DNA of 36,341 bases. Origin: Candidatus Cybelea tumulisoli. Its GTDB lineage: Bacteria; Vulcanimicrobiota; Vulcanimicrobiia; Vulcanimicrobiales; Vulcanimicrobiaceae. The notes under the pieces were generated by a model. The model had not been told where the DNA came from. It saw only the letters and a program-made list of their open reading frames with translations, and searched no databases. A program made the position numbers and the translations under genes. Shown here piece by piece: positions 22,600 to 29,966 of the stretch (positions within the stretch are counted from its first letter, which is position 1; each line of letters starts with the position of its first letter). The stretch lies in contig PMTY01000128.1 of the NCBI GenBank assembly GCA_003167155.1, positions 1 through 36,341 on the forward strand, written 5' to 3'.

Positions 22600-22779
22600 A
22601 TGAATATCGAAGACAGGTCGGACGCATGGATTAGGCAAGGAGCCAACGTACTAGCCGCAGCCCTCGTCGTGTTCATCGTGCTCCCCGCAGTCTATCCGAT
22701 GCCTCGCGCTTTCTGCACTGTTAACGGAATGCTCTGGGCCGCGTGGGCTCAGGTTGTCGCGGCCCGAGGCGCGTGTTAG
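22600..22779 (+). CDS. Small membrane protein (59 aa)
   Basis: 59 residues from ATG 22600, preceded by CAGGA. The N-terminus is charged, then one or two hydrophobic segments: 'ANVLAAALVVFIVLPAVYPM' and 'MLWAAWAQVVAARGAC'. The reading frame ends at TAG 22777-22779, overlapping the -10 box of the next gene's promoter. It is divergent from the 22474 gene. No family is recognised. Confidence 0.45.
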   Translation: MNIEDRSDAWIRQGANVLAAALVVFIVLPAVYPMPRAFCTVNGMLWAAWAQVVAARGAC

Positions 22780-22782
22780 AAT
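22754..22782 (+). promoter_or_regulatory. Leaderless promoter of the secreted-protein gene
   Basis: TTGTCG (22754-22759), a 17-base spacer, TAGAAT (22777-22782), then five bases to ATG 22788. Transcription would begin at or next to the start codon. The -10 box includes the stop codon of the 59-residue gene. Confidence 0.45.
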
Positions 22783-22787
22783 AAGTC

Positions 22788-23366
22788 ATGCGAGCCATGT
22801 TGAGCGCACTGCTCATCATCGTGTCGGTGATTCCCCTACCAGCGCGGGCGACTGGGGCGAACCTTGCATCACCCACGCCCCTCCCATCCGGCCCTCCGGT
22901 CTATACCCTCGACGGAGTTGCTCTTGGTTCCCCAGTCGTGGATTACGTCGCGAAACATGGGAAGCCGGATACAGTTAAAGCTGGGGTTTACGTTTGGAGA
23001 AATGCTCGGGGAGGAACGCTTTCGGTCACGCCCGATTCTGACGGAACCATTGTCCTCATTGACGTTAGGGCCGGAGCAGCCGAGATGCGCTCTGTCGAGG
23101 TCTTGGGCACGGTACTTCGGTTCGACGATGGCGGACACATTAATGAGCCGCCACCCGACTGGGCGTTAGGCGTTGGTGATGCATGCGGCCCTGGCTTGAA
23201 GGGCTCGCCATGTTGGAGTTACCTGCTCCCAAGGAATGATGAACTCGTCATGAACTTCGGTCACGACAATGGGATGGCCGACTGGGACCTTTCGGAGGTT
23301 GTGCTGGGCAGCCGCCAGGCGCTCTTGACGAGCGGCGTGGTCGTCATCGACCCTTCATCCAAGTAG
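22788..23366 (+). CDS. Secreted protein of unknown function
   Basis: 192 residues. A classical signal peptide (MRAMLSALLIIVSVIPLPARA) ends with an A-R-A/TG cleavage site. The mature part includes 'VYTLDGVALGSPVVDYVAKH' then GKPD, the 'G.s...v...lGkPd' pattern of small periplasmic repeat-like domains, and 'VYVWRNARGGTLSVTPDSDG'. Two cysteines (about 134 and 142) could pair. No family is recognised. It lies three bases upstream of the arm-like repeats of att site 1, the last gene of island A. Confidence 0.6.
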   Translation: MRAMLSALLIIVSVIPLPARATGANLASPTPLPSGPPVYTLDGVALGSPVVDYVAKHGKPDTVKAGVYVWRNARGGTLSVTPDSDGTIVLIDVRAGAAEMRSVEVLGTVLRFDDGGHINEPPPDWALGVGDACGPGLKGSPCWSYLLPRNDELVMNFGHDNGMADWDLSEVVLGSRQALLTSGVVVIDPSSK

Positions 23367-23368
23367 TA

Positions 23369-23406
23369 CGTTACCAAATCAGCATTTGGTAACGGATTTG
23401 GTAACG
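23369..23406. repeat. Arm-type repeats of att site 1
   Basis: CGTTACCAAATC (23369-23380) is followed by two direct copies of ATTTGGTAACG, its inverse, at 23384-23394 and 23396-23406 (period 12). They end 95 bases before the tRNA-Ser core. This resembles integrase or excisionase arm sites. Confidence 0.65.
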
Positions 23407-23501
23407 TAATACGTCACGACAGGTACCTATAAGTGCCTAAGACCTTCCTCTTTCATGCTCAGCCGGTACTAATCGGGACGTATCGTGATGGCATTAGTAA
23501 G

Positions 23502-23540
23502 TTTCAAGACCGCCGCATTCAACCACTCTGCCACCTCTCC
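23502..23540 (-). mobile_element. att site 1: 5' half of tRNA-Ser(UGA)
   Basis: On the minus strand these 39 bases read GGAGAGGTGGCAGAGTGG...CTTGAAA: acceptor, D-arm, anticodon stem and loop with anticodon TGA of a bacterial tRNA-Ser. The rest of the gene (variable arm, T-arm, 3' acceptor) is absent on the left, so it is a fragment, not a gene. Identical to 28047-28085. Confidence 0.88.
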
Positions 23541-23834
23541 ACGCTAGATTTTATGCGAGTTTTCGCTGCATAGACCCTTCGAGAGTAGCGCCGCCGCTCG
23601 CGGTCGACCATGAGGCGAACGGAATGACGCAATGAGTGCAAGCGATTTCTCGGAGCCGGTGCGGCCGCGTCGGTGATCGCTCGAAAGCCTTTGTGGGCGC
23701 GTCGAGCTTCGTCCTGCTCGGAACGGTGGCAGCATCGTCGGAAAGAGAACGCCAACGAGCCACGCGCGAATCGCTCGAACGAGCAATGCGGCCGCAAATG
23801 AAAAAGATGCGCTAAGCGGTGTTCGGAGAGATTC

Positions 23835-25169
23835 TCAGGTGGCGGGTACGGTAACGCAATACTGTACTTTGGTCAGGTGAACTGTGGGCGCGGGTTGGCT
23901 CACGGCACCGTACCCGGTGCCGCCTTGGCTCGCGGTTACAATGATGTTGCCTTTATTGTCGACCGACGGCCCGGCATACGGATGAGAACCATCCATACCA
24001 CCGCTGAAACTGTAAAGGTTTTCCTTGTACTTGCCCCCCGCGGGCGTCAGCGTGAAAAACGCGCCGCTGGCAGATGCGCCACCGGCTTCGGTCGTGCCGT
24101 ACAGGCGCCCCTTGCTATCCATGAGGATGCCGCCCGTCGGGTTCGCGCCGTCCCCCGACGCGCCAAAGTTCCAGACAACTCGCTCGCTGTACGTACTTCC
24201 CGCGGAGCTAAGTTCGAATACCGTTCCCGCGCCCTTCGCGCCCGCAAAATTGGTCGTACCCCACAGATTTCCGCTCGGATCGATGCACACGCCGGCATGC
24301 GGTTCCGATCCGTCACCGCCGTTGAACGTGTGGATAACGCTCTCGCCGTACGCGCTACTGGAGAGCGTCAGCTTGTAGACGACCCCGTCGTTATTCGAGT
24401 CGCCGCCTTGGTAGGTCGTGCCGTACAGATTGCCCTTGCCATCGATGCTGAGACCCGCGTACGGATTTGCGCCATCGCCGTTCGAACCGGTGAAACTGTA
24501 CAAGACGCTTTCGGTCCAGCCCGACGCCGACTGCGCCATCCGGTACACCGTGCCTCGATTATACGTCCCTCCGGCAAACGTCGTGCCGTACAAGTTGCCC
24601 TGACTGTCGCCGATCAGCGTCCCCCACGGTTGATTCCCGTCGTTCGGATAGCTGCTGAAACTGTAAATCGGCTGCTCGCGCCAGGGCCCTTTCTTTGTAG
24701 CAGTCAGCTGAATCACAGCGCCAAGACCGTTCGTGCCGCCATGCGTGGTCGCAAGATAGAAAATGGCTGGAGTGTGTTTCGGTGCGTAGAGTGCGCCGGC
24801 GGGATTCGCGCCATCTGGTGTGTTTTTAAAGGTGTAGACGACGCTTTCGTGCCCTTTTTGCGTTACAGACGCCACGGTTCCGTCGTTGTTCGAATCGCCG
24901 CCCGCATACGTGGTCATAGAGTCAGTGGCGGTATGGGCGATAAGGGGGGTATGGTTGTTGGAGCGATCCACCGGCGAGCTTCCGTCAGGTGAGCCATTGA
25001 AATCGTAGATGGGTTGCATACGACCGGCGAGGGATCGTAAATGATGTATGGGCGCGCCCACTGACGTTTGAACGGGCGCAGTTGGATGTGCGAGATTCGC
25101 ACCACAGCCCGTCACGAGCATTACTGATGCGGCAATTCCCAGCAAACGAAACAAGCCGGCATTGGACAT
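23835..25169 (-). CDS. GloVer tandem-repeat lipoprotein
   Basis: 444 residues from ATG 25169, chosen for GAGGAG upstream and the signal peptide it begins (MSNAGLFRLLGIAASVMLVTGC, lipobox VTGC). The mature protein has about eight repeats of ~45 residues of the form 'YSF.g..DGa.P...L..d..GnLYGTT..GG....GtVf.l', the 'choice-of-anchor tandem repeat GloVer' pattern found in Acidobacteriota and Eremiobacterota. These probably fold as a β-propeller on the outer surface. The terminal repeat loses the motif (...YCVTVPAT). The gene is alone in its direction, with a hairpin upstream at 25351. A second, broken member lies at 28721. Confidence 0.85.
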   Translation of the reverse strand: MSNAGLFRLLGIAASVMLVTGCGANLAHPTAPVQTSVGAPIHHLRSLAGRMQPIYDFNGSPDGSSPVDRSNNHTPLIAHTATDSMTTYAGGDSNNDGTVASVTQKGHESVVYTFKNTPDGANPAGALYAPKHTPAIFYLATTHGGTNGLGAVIQLTATKKGPWREQPIYSFSSYPNDGNQPWGTLIGDSQGNLYGTTFAGGTYNRGTVYRMAQSASGWTESVLYSFTGSNGDGANPYAGLSIDGKGNLYGTTYQGGDSNNDGVVYKLTLSSSAYGESVIHTFNGGDGSEPHAGVCIDPSGNLWGTTNFAGAKGAGTVFELSSAGSTYSERVVWNFGASGDGANPTGGILMDSKGRLYGTTEAGGASASGAFFTLTPAGGKYKENLYSFSGGMDGSHPYAGPSVDNKGNIIVTASQGGTGYGAVSQPAPTVHLTKVQYCVTVPAT

Positions 25170-25350
25170 GCGAGTTCTCCTCGGCCCTCGACGACTGACG
25201 AGCCAGGTTAACGTCCTTAATTGTCCGCCTGCAAGAGTCCTGCCGCCGCTTTGCTTACCACTTTCTTGCGCACAGATTACCCAAACCGTCGCGGAAATTG
25301 CCGGTGCGAACTTGTTCGCGCTGAGTAATCCGCATGCCCAGCGACATTCG

Positions 25351-25382
25351 GGGAGCGCCGGGTGATGCCGGCGCTCCCTTTT
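25351..25382 (+). terminator. Strong rho-independent terminator-like hairpin
   Basis: An 11-bp perfect stem, GGGAGCGCCGG (25351-25361) with CCGGCGCTCCC (25368-25378), 6-base loop, followed by TTTTG. The T-run makes it a plus-strand terminator, but no plus-strand gene lies upstream. It is about 20 bases past the stop of the minus-strand 25402 gene and may serve that. Confidence 0.6.
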
Positions 25383-25401
25383 GCCTTGTTTGGTTCGCGA
25401 G

Positions 25402-26124
25402 TTACTGCGGACCGTTCGGCGACGTTCCTCCTTCCGAAACCGCCCGTGCCGGCGCTTGTCCTGCGCTTGCAGGACTGACGCCTCGCATTGCGTCGTAGCC
25501 GCGCCACGCATCGTAGCCGCGTCCGGCATCATACCCGCGACCGGCGTCGTAGGCGTTCGAGACGCTATCCTCGGGCCGCGTCGTAACCGCGTGACGGGTC
25601 GTAGCCGCGTGCACTGTCGTATGCGCCGGCGGATGAGGCCGCTTCCTCTTCGGCGGGTGGCGATCGTTCCGGCTGGGGTGCCCGCTCCTGGACAGGCCCC
25701 GGCGCCGGTGCCTCTTCGTGAGCGGGGGGCGGTGCTTGCTCCTCGGCGGGCGGCGGTGCCTCTTCTTCAGGTGGAGGCGGACCGTTGGAGGCAACCGCGT
25801 AGGACGGTATTCCGGATTGCTGCGGCGCTGGCTCCGCGCACTGCGGATACCCGGTTACGACGCCCGCGACCGCAGCGAGTTCCTGATTCGAACCGTAGAC
25901 CAACGCAACGGTCTCCTGCGTTACGGCCGCGTCGGGAAATGAAGATCGGAGATCTGCCAGGGCCCACGATCCGCGCTCGCTCGACGCTTGACCGGCGCGC
26001 CAATATTCGCGAACGAGATGGGCGAGCGTTGAAGTGCCGACTCTTTGTAAGCCTGCAGGATCAACTCTCCCGAGTCTCTTAGCTTGTCGACTGAAGCTCT
26101 TAAGTTGTCCACTTCCCCGCCCAT
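25402..26124 (-). pseudogene. Pro/Glu- and GYD-repeat protein, two frameshifts
   Basis: Three reading frames join into one product. Frame 1 from ATG 26124 gives 'MGGEVDNLRASVDKLRDSGE' then LILQAYK. A missing A in the run at 26044-26046 shifts to 'RVGTSTLAHLVREYWRAGQA...', a helical domain (~70 residues) and then a Pro/Glu-rich stretch. An extra C near 25575-25577 shifts the C-terminal 'RGYD' repeats (RGYDPSRGYDAARG to AYDAGRGYDAGRGYD) into the third frame, ending at 25402. The helical N-terminus, flexible PPPAEE linker and tyrosine-rich repeats suggest a cell-envelope or scaffold protein. Indels in homopolymer runs fit either pseudogenisation or sequencing error. Confidence 0.65.
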
Positions 26125-26231
26125 TATAGCATGTAGCCGGGCCTGCCCTACTTCTGGTGTCTTGGCTTGCAGTAGAGCCCGACGGAGTCATCGAGGAAGC
26201 CAGCCACCTACTGCACCGTTCGCATGGCGTT

Positions 26232-26279
26232 GTGAGAAGTGGCGTGAGAAGACCAATCCTTCTCACCGATTTTCTCACC
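26232..26279. repeat. Arm-type repeats of att site 2
   Basis: GTGAGAAG at 26232 and 26244 (period 12), a 7-base centre, then the inverse CTTCTCAC at 26259 and TTCTCACC at 26272 (period 12). The cluster ends 94 bases before the core. The innermost pair could also form an 8-bp hairpin. Confidence 0.65.
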
Positions 26280-26373
26280 GCATAAGGTACGACAAGGTCA
26301 GACAAGCCTCGATAAGTCTGCTAGCCGTGCTTAAGCGATACCTGCGAGGACTTATCGAGGTTAGCTGTAAGCA

Positions 26374-26412
26374 TTTCAAGACCGCCGCATTCAACCGCTC
26401 TGCCACCTCTCC
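26374..26412 (-). mobile_element. att site 2: 5' half of tRNA-Ser(UGA), one mismatch
   Basis: Same 39-bp fragment as site 1 with a single change at 26397 (A to G on the plus strand, in the D-loop). Not a functional tRNA gene: nothing resembling a T-arm lies to the left. On its right ATTTTA-N5-GTTTTCGC matches the flank of site 1. Confidence 0.88.
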
Positions 26413-26642
26413 ATGTCTTATTTTACAAGGGTTTTCGCGTTTCGTCCTACTCGGAAAAGAGCCTTTTGCTCATAGACTGCTCACAAGCCTACGCACCCCT
26501 TGCGATGACGTATAGTGCATCCGAGGCGCTCTTGCCTATACCCGGTAGGACGTGGCTGTAGCGGCCCAGTACGACTCTGACACCTGGGTAAATTGAAAAT
26601 GCATGACATTCCCGCGCCGGTGCGCTAAAAGGAGCATTCCCG

Positions 26643-27134
26643 ATGAACGCTCGCATTTTCCCACTAATCTTGGCCCTTCTCGCCTTTCCGCAAGCAGTTC
26701 TTGCACAGCAGATAAGCCGAACGGCATCTGTTCCCAATCTCACGCTTCAAGTTACGGTACTACATGACTACCAAGGAGCTCCAATATTGGACGAGCTATT
26801 CACCACGAATGATCCTTATAAGCACGGGGTGTACTGCCTCTCTGGCTTTTACGATGCCCGGTATATGCTTCGGGATTCGTCCGGCCGTATTATACCCGTC
26901 GACCCTGAGCCATGGAAATTCGGTTCGGATATAATCTCTGGCGGAGGTGGAATTGTGCCCGGCGCTGGAGACCCATGTAAAACGGTAAAGGCCCCAAGAG
27001 ACGAACGCCGTTTCCCGTTATCGTATCTATATCCTAAGCTCACGCGCGGTACGTACACCCTAGAGGTAATCCTGGCGCCGCAGGGGCAGAGTGACCGCGC
27101 AACGCTTGCACCTATTACTCTGACGATTCATTAA
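26643..27134 (+). CDS. Secreted protein, island C paralogue 1
   Basis: 163 residues from ATG 26643 with AAAAGGAG at a good distance. A signal peptide (MNARIFPLILALLAFPQAVLAQQ) ends in A-Q-A/Q. The mature domain is β-rich: 'DELFTTNDPYKHGVYCLSGF', 'YMLRDSSGRIIPVDPEPW', a Gly-rich loop, CKTVKAP, 'YLYPKLTRGTYTLEVILAPQ' and 'RATLAPITLTIH'. Two cysteines are conserved with its paralogue and probably bond. No family is recognised. The two genes are the only content of island C. Confidence 0.7.
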   Translation: MNARIFPLILALLAFPQAVLAQQISRTASVPNLTLQVTVLHDYQGAPILDELFTTNDPYKHGVYCLSGFYDARYMLRDSSGRIIPVDPEPWKFGSDIISGGGGIVPGAGDPCKTVKAPRDERRFPLSYLYPKLTRGTYTLEVILAPQGQSDRATLAPITLTIH

Positions 27135-27295
27135 GCGCTGACAGGGGCTGCACGTTTACATCGGCTCCCTCCTGAAGTGAGTAGTCCCACAAACCCTTCT
27201 CCGTCGGCAACGCAGTCGACCTCGCTACCCTCGTGGTCAAACACCTTCCCGCTCTCGTTAGGTGCGCCCCCGCTTCCCTGTTAGGATCGAAATAG

Positions 27296-27799
27296 ATGAA
27301 ACTTCAAGGCCTTTTATCGCTACTTGGAGCTTTGGTCGCGGTGCTCCATCCCGGAATCACGTACGGGCAGGCTTTGTCCGAAGCGGCGACGGTCTCGCCA
27401 TGGACGGTCAAGGTCACTTTAACGCGCGAGACTAGTCCATTCGATTTTCGTTTGGTTGAATACTTTACGACAACCGACGCTCAACATCACACCGTAGTAT
27501 GCGCTTCTGGCTTCGTTGATCTTCAGTACATTCTTCGAGATGCTTCGGGAACGATCGTGTCAGGTGTGAAGGACCCGTGGACAAAGCACTCTGATAAGGA
27601 CTATCCGATGTCATTCAGCTCTAACGGACCCTCGAACGGCTGCACGGTAGTAAAGGCCGCGGGCGCCACACGGGTCGTATACTTATCCTGGCTTTATCCA
27701 AATTTGAAACCTGGCGTTTACACGCTACAAATAATGCTTGCGCCTCGTGGAAGTGCCGAACGAGTCACACTTGCACCCTTTACGGTTACTGTCCACTAA
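27296..27799 (+). CDS. Secreted protein, island C paralogue 2
   Basis: 167 residues, signal peptide MKLQGLLSLLGALVAVLHPG...YGQA. It shares with paralogue 1 the blocks V.C.SGF.D..Y.LRD.SG.I, PW, C..VKA, YP.L..G.YTL.I.LAP.G and TLAP.T.T.H, and both cysteines; the rest has diverged. A TAGGAT box eight bases before the ATG suggests a nearly leaderless transcript, unlike paralogue 1, which has a ribosome site. The 161-base gap therefore probably holds a separate promoter. Confidence 0.68.
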   Translation: MKLQGLLSLLGALVAVLHPGITYGQALSEAATVSPWTVKVTLTRETSPFDFRLVEYFTTTDAQHHTVVCASGFVDLQYILRDASGTIVSGVKDPWTKHSDKDYPMSFSSNGPSNGCTVVKAAGATRVVYLSWLYPNLKPGVYTLQIMLAPRGSAERVTLAPFTVTVH

Positions 27800-27905
27800 C
27801 GCTGTTCTAACGCGCACGCGTTGCATGCGTACGGAAGCTTACCCATCGGTGTCAGCTATCTCAGCACGGTTCGGGCGCCCGGCCATAGGGCTGCTCTTGA
27901 GCGTC

Positions 27906-27952
27906 GTGAGGAGGATGTGAGAAATCCGATCCTTCTCACGGGTTTTCTCACC
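27906..27952. repeat. Arm-type repeats of att site 3
   Basis: GTGAGGAG (27906) and GTGAGAAA (27917), a 7-base centre, then CTTCTCAC (27932) and TTCTCACC (27945). The order, orientation and 94-base distance to the core match site 2. Confidence 0.65.
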
Positions 27953-28046
27953 GCATAAGACACGATAAGGTGGGATACGTTCTGGTAAGGATGCTAATCG
28001 TGCTTAGATGGTACTTGCGAGGACCTGTCGAGGTAAGCTGTAAGCA

Positions 28047-28085
28047 TTTCAAGACCGCCGCATTCAACCACTCTGCCACCTCTCC
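28047..28085 (-). mobile_element. att site 3: 5' half of tRNA-Ser(UGA)
   Basis: 39 bases identical to site 1. Read in frame on the minus strand they give the well-known artefact peptide GEVAEWLNAAVLK, which makes a spurious extension of the broken ATPase gene at 28160-28640. This should not be annotated as coding. Confidence 0.88.
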
Positions 28086-28159
28086 GTAAGTACGCGTTCG
28101 CCTTATTTCGTAAAGATTTCTGCTAGAGCGGGCTCCCCGTTCGACGTGTCGCTCTTCGC

Positions 28160-28640
28160 TTTGGTTGCAACGATCGGCCCAGTGCACGTCCTCTATGAGA
28201 AGGACGACGATGCCCCGCTGCACGTGCCGCGCAAACGCCGCATCAATGGATTCCAACAGCCAGCTCGCCGGTTGCGCGGGCGTCCCTTCCGCACCCCGTT
28301 CGAACGAGAGGCGCTCGAGCAGGGCGCGTGTTCCCGCATCGCGCGCCAGGGAACTGTTGCGATCGACTTGCTTCAGCAGCTCGCGGAGTGGACCGAGCGG
28401 TGTTTGAATGAACTCAACGCAGCGAGCGGAGGCGAAAATCGCACGGCCTCCGTCCACGTTCAGCTCGAACTGGCGCAGTAGACTGGACTTGCGAACGCCC
28501 GCTTCGCCCGAGATCAGCACGATGCCCCGGCGGCCTGCGGCGGCTTTGCGACGGTAACCCGCTGCGAGGCTCATCTAGCGCTCGCGGGCCACGAGCACCC
28601 GGGGACGTCCGCGCCCCGATAAAGTGGTGTTTCCCCGCAT
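28160..28640 (-). pseudogene. Broken LuxR/MalT-type STAND ATPase fragment
   Basis: From ATG 28640 the frame reads 21 residues ending LVARER, then a TAG, then ATG 28574 in the same frame. Continuing, 'GRRGIVLISGEAGVRKSSLL' is the Walker A region with the invariant Gly before Lys changed to Arg (GVRKS for GxGKS). 'GIVVLLIEDVHWAD' is Walker B. Homology stops near 28165; a full gene would continue for hundreds of residues. Nonsense change, lost P-loop glycine and truncation beside att site 3 all mark a pseudogene. The family includes large LuxR-type regulators and adenylate cyclase-like ATPases. Confidence 0.75.
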
Positions 28641-28720
28641 ATACGTCGCGTCGGACCGGGCGCATCCTTATAGGGAGGCCGCCGGAAGCGCCGCCTCATC
28701 TCACTTGAGAGGAGTTCATC

Positions 28721-29966
28721 GTGCCCGGATTTCTTCCGATTCGATATGCTCGCAACAGCAGCGGCATGCTGTTGCTTTTGTGCACCGCGTTGATTGCCGG
28801 TTGCGCCCAAGGGGGCACCGGCAGCATGCCGGCGATTGCCGAGAACGGCGGCTCGGCATCGGGCGCGGCGCAGCGTCCGGAGGCTTTGGTCGCAGCCAAG
28901 CGACACACTCAGTCGACGTGCCCGACCCTTTACAATTTCGCAGGCGACCCTGACGGCTCGGTACCAGAGGCGCCCCTCTTCAACCTCAACGGCACGCTCT
29001 ACGGCACAACGCCCACCGGCGGTACGAGCGACATTGGCACCGTCTATAAGATTACCGGCGGTTCGGAGAGCGTAGTCCACAGTTTCACAGGAAGTCCGGA
29101 TGGCTCAAGTCCGTACGCGGGATTGATCGCCGTCGGCGGCGCGCTTTACGGCACGACCGTCCACGGCGGTGCGCACGGGGACGGGGCGATCTTCAAGATC
29201 ACTAAGTCCGGGAAACTCAGCATCGTCTACAGCTTTAATGGCGGTCCTGACGGCGCAGAGCCTGCTGCCGGGCTAATTAACGACGGCGGGACGCTCTACG
29301 GTACGACGTCTGGCGGTGGGGCAACGGGCAACGGAACCGTATTCTCGGTCACGACGTCCGGCGTTGAAAAAGTGGTCTACAGCTTTGCGAACGGTTCGGA
29401 CGGCGCCGGTCCCCTAGCGAGCCTGGTTCGGTTCAAAGGCGCGCTCTATGGCACGACCCAAAATGGCGGCACCGACAGTGAGGGAACCGTCTTTCGGGTG
29501 ACGACGTCGGGCCAGGAAAGCGTGCTTCACAGCTTTGATGGTACCGACGGCTCAGGGCCGGTTGCCGGCCTCGCCGTGGTCAACGGCGCGCTCTATGGCA
29601 CGACGCCGAACGGCGGAGCGATCCGCTTTGAACGCCGGCGGCACGGCCTTTAAGGTCACTGCGGCCGGAAAGCTAACCGTGCTTCACAGTTTCGGGGGGC
29701 TCTACGATGCCGCAGACCCGAGCGCGGGCCTGCTCGACGTCAACGGCACGCTCTACGGCACGTCGGCGTTAGGTGGCTCGGTAGGCATCGGCGCGGTCTT
29801 CTCCATCACGACGTCCGGTGCCGAATCCGTGCTTTGTTCATGGCCTTCGGGAACCGATGGTGAGGAACCGATGGCGAGTGTCATCGATGTCAGCGGTACG
29901 CTCTACGGTACCACTCAGGGTGGCGGCAGCGCCTCACAGGGAACCGTTTTCGCCATCCCATTGTGA
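28721..29966 (+). pseudogene. GloVer tandem-repeat lipoprotein, frameshifted
   Basis: Start GTG 28721 with GAGAGGAG. Signal peptide 'MLLLLCTALIAGC' has a lipobox (IAGC). Seven or so repeats of 'LYGTT..GG....GTVF.' follow. Near 29620-29632 the frame is lost: frame 1 ends NGGAIRFERRRHGL, while the continuing repeats (LNAGGTAFKV...) lie one base on and run to TGA after 29963 (...TVFAIPL). One extra C in the CC at about 29625 would explain it. The intact product would be about 415 residues. It is a divergent relative of the lipoprotein at 23835. A pseudogene or an assembly error. Confidence 0.75.

Larger units (their letters stand above)
1..23540. mobile_element. Integrated island A (left end outside the window)
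   Basis: The stretch carries a replication initiator with iteron-like repeats, a tyrosine recombinase, small HTH regulators and many small unknown genes, mostly on the minus strand. It ends on the right at a 39-bp fragment of tRNA-Ser(UGA) (23502-23540), preceded by arm-like repeats at 23369-23406. No virion, terminase, relaxase or type IV secretion genes are visible, so an integrative plasmid or phage satellite fits better than a prophage or conjugative element. The left boundary, expected to be an intact tRNA-Ser gene on the minus strand, is not in the window. The integrase lies mid-island rather than next to the visible att site, so the stretch may itself be a composite of more than one element. 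Confidence 0.65.
23541..26412. mobile_element. Stacked island B (2.9 kb between att sites 1 and 2)
   Basis: The segment between two 39-bp tRNA-Ser fragments. It carries a GloVer lipoprotein and a frameshifted proline-rich gene, no integrase. Its right end shares about 180 bp of similarity with that of island C. It may be an integrase-less remnant or be mobilised in trans. 23541-23834 holds no gene I can support. Confidence 0.55.
26413..28085. mobile_element. Stacked island C (1.7 kb between att sites 2 and 3)
   Basis: The segment between the second and third tRNA-Ser fragments holds only two paralogous secreted-protein genes. Its right ~180 bp (27903-28085) is clearly related to that of island B (26229-26412), sharing the arm repeats and the CCTCG/GTAAGCA stretch before the core. 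No integrase is present. Confidence 0.55.

Noticed and set aside
25170-25350. Riboswitch in the leader of the GloVer gene
   Set aside because: The 180-base leader invites this, but I could not match conserved cores of c-di-GMP, cobalamin or TPP riboswitches.
26232-26279. Att arm repeats as simple transcription terminators
   Set aside because: The inner pair can form a hairpin, but no T-run follows, and the outer repeats, 12-base period and fixed distance to the core are not explained by a terminator.
23502-28085. Three functional tRNA-Ser genes
   Set aside because: No variable arm, T-arm or 3' acceptor follows in any copy; only the 5' half is present.
27948-28160. Open frame extending the ATPase fragment through the tRNA sequence
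   Set aside because: The peptide GEVAEWLNAAVLK is the known translation artefact of a tRNA-Ser 5' half; ATPase homology ends before it.
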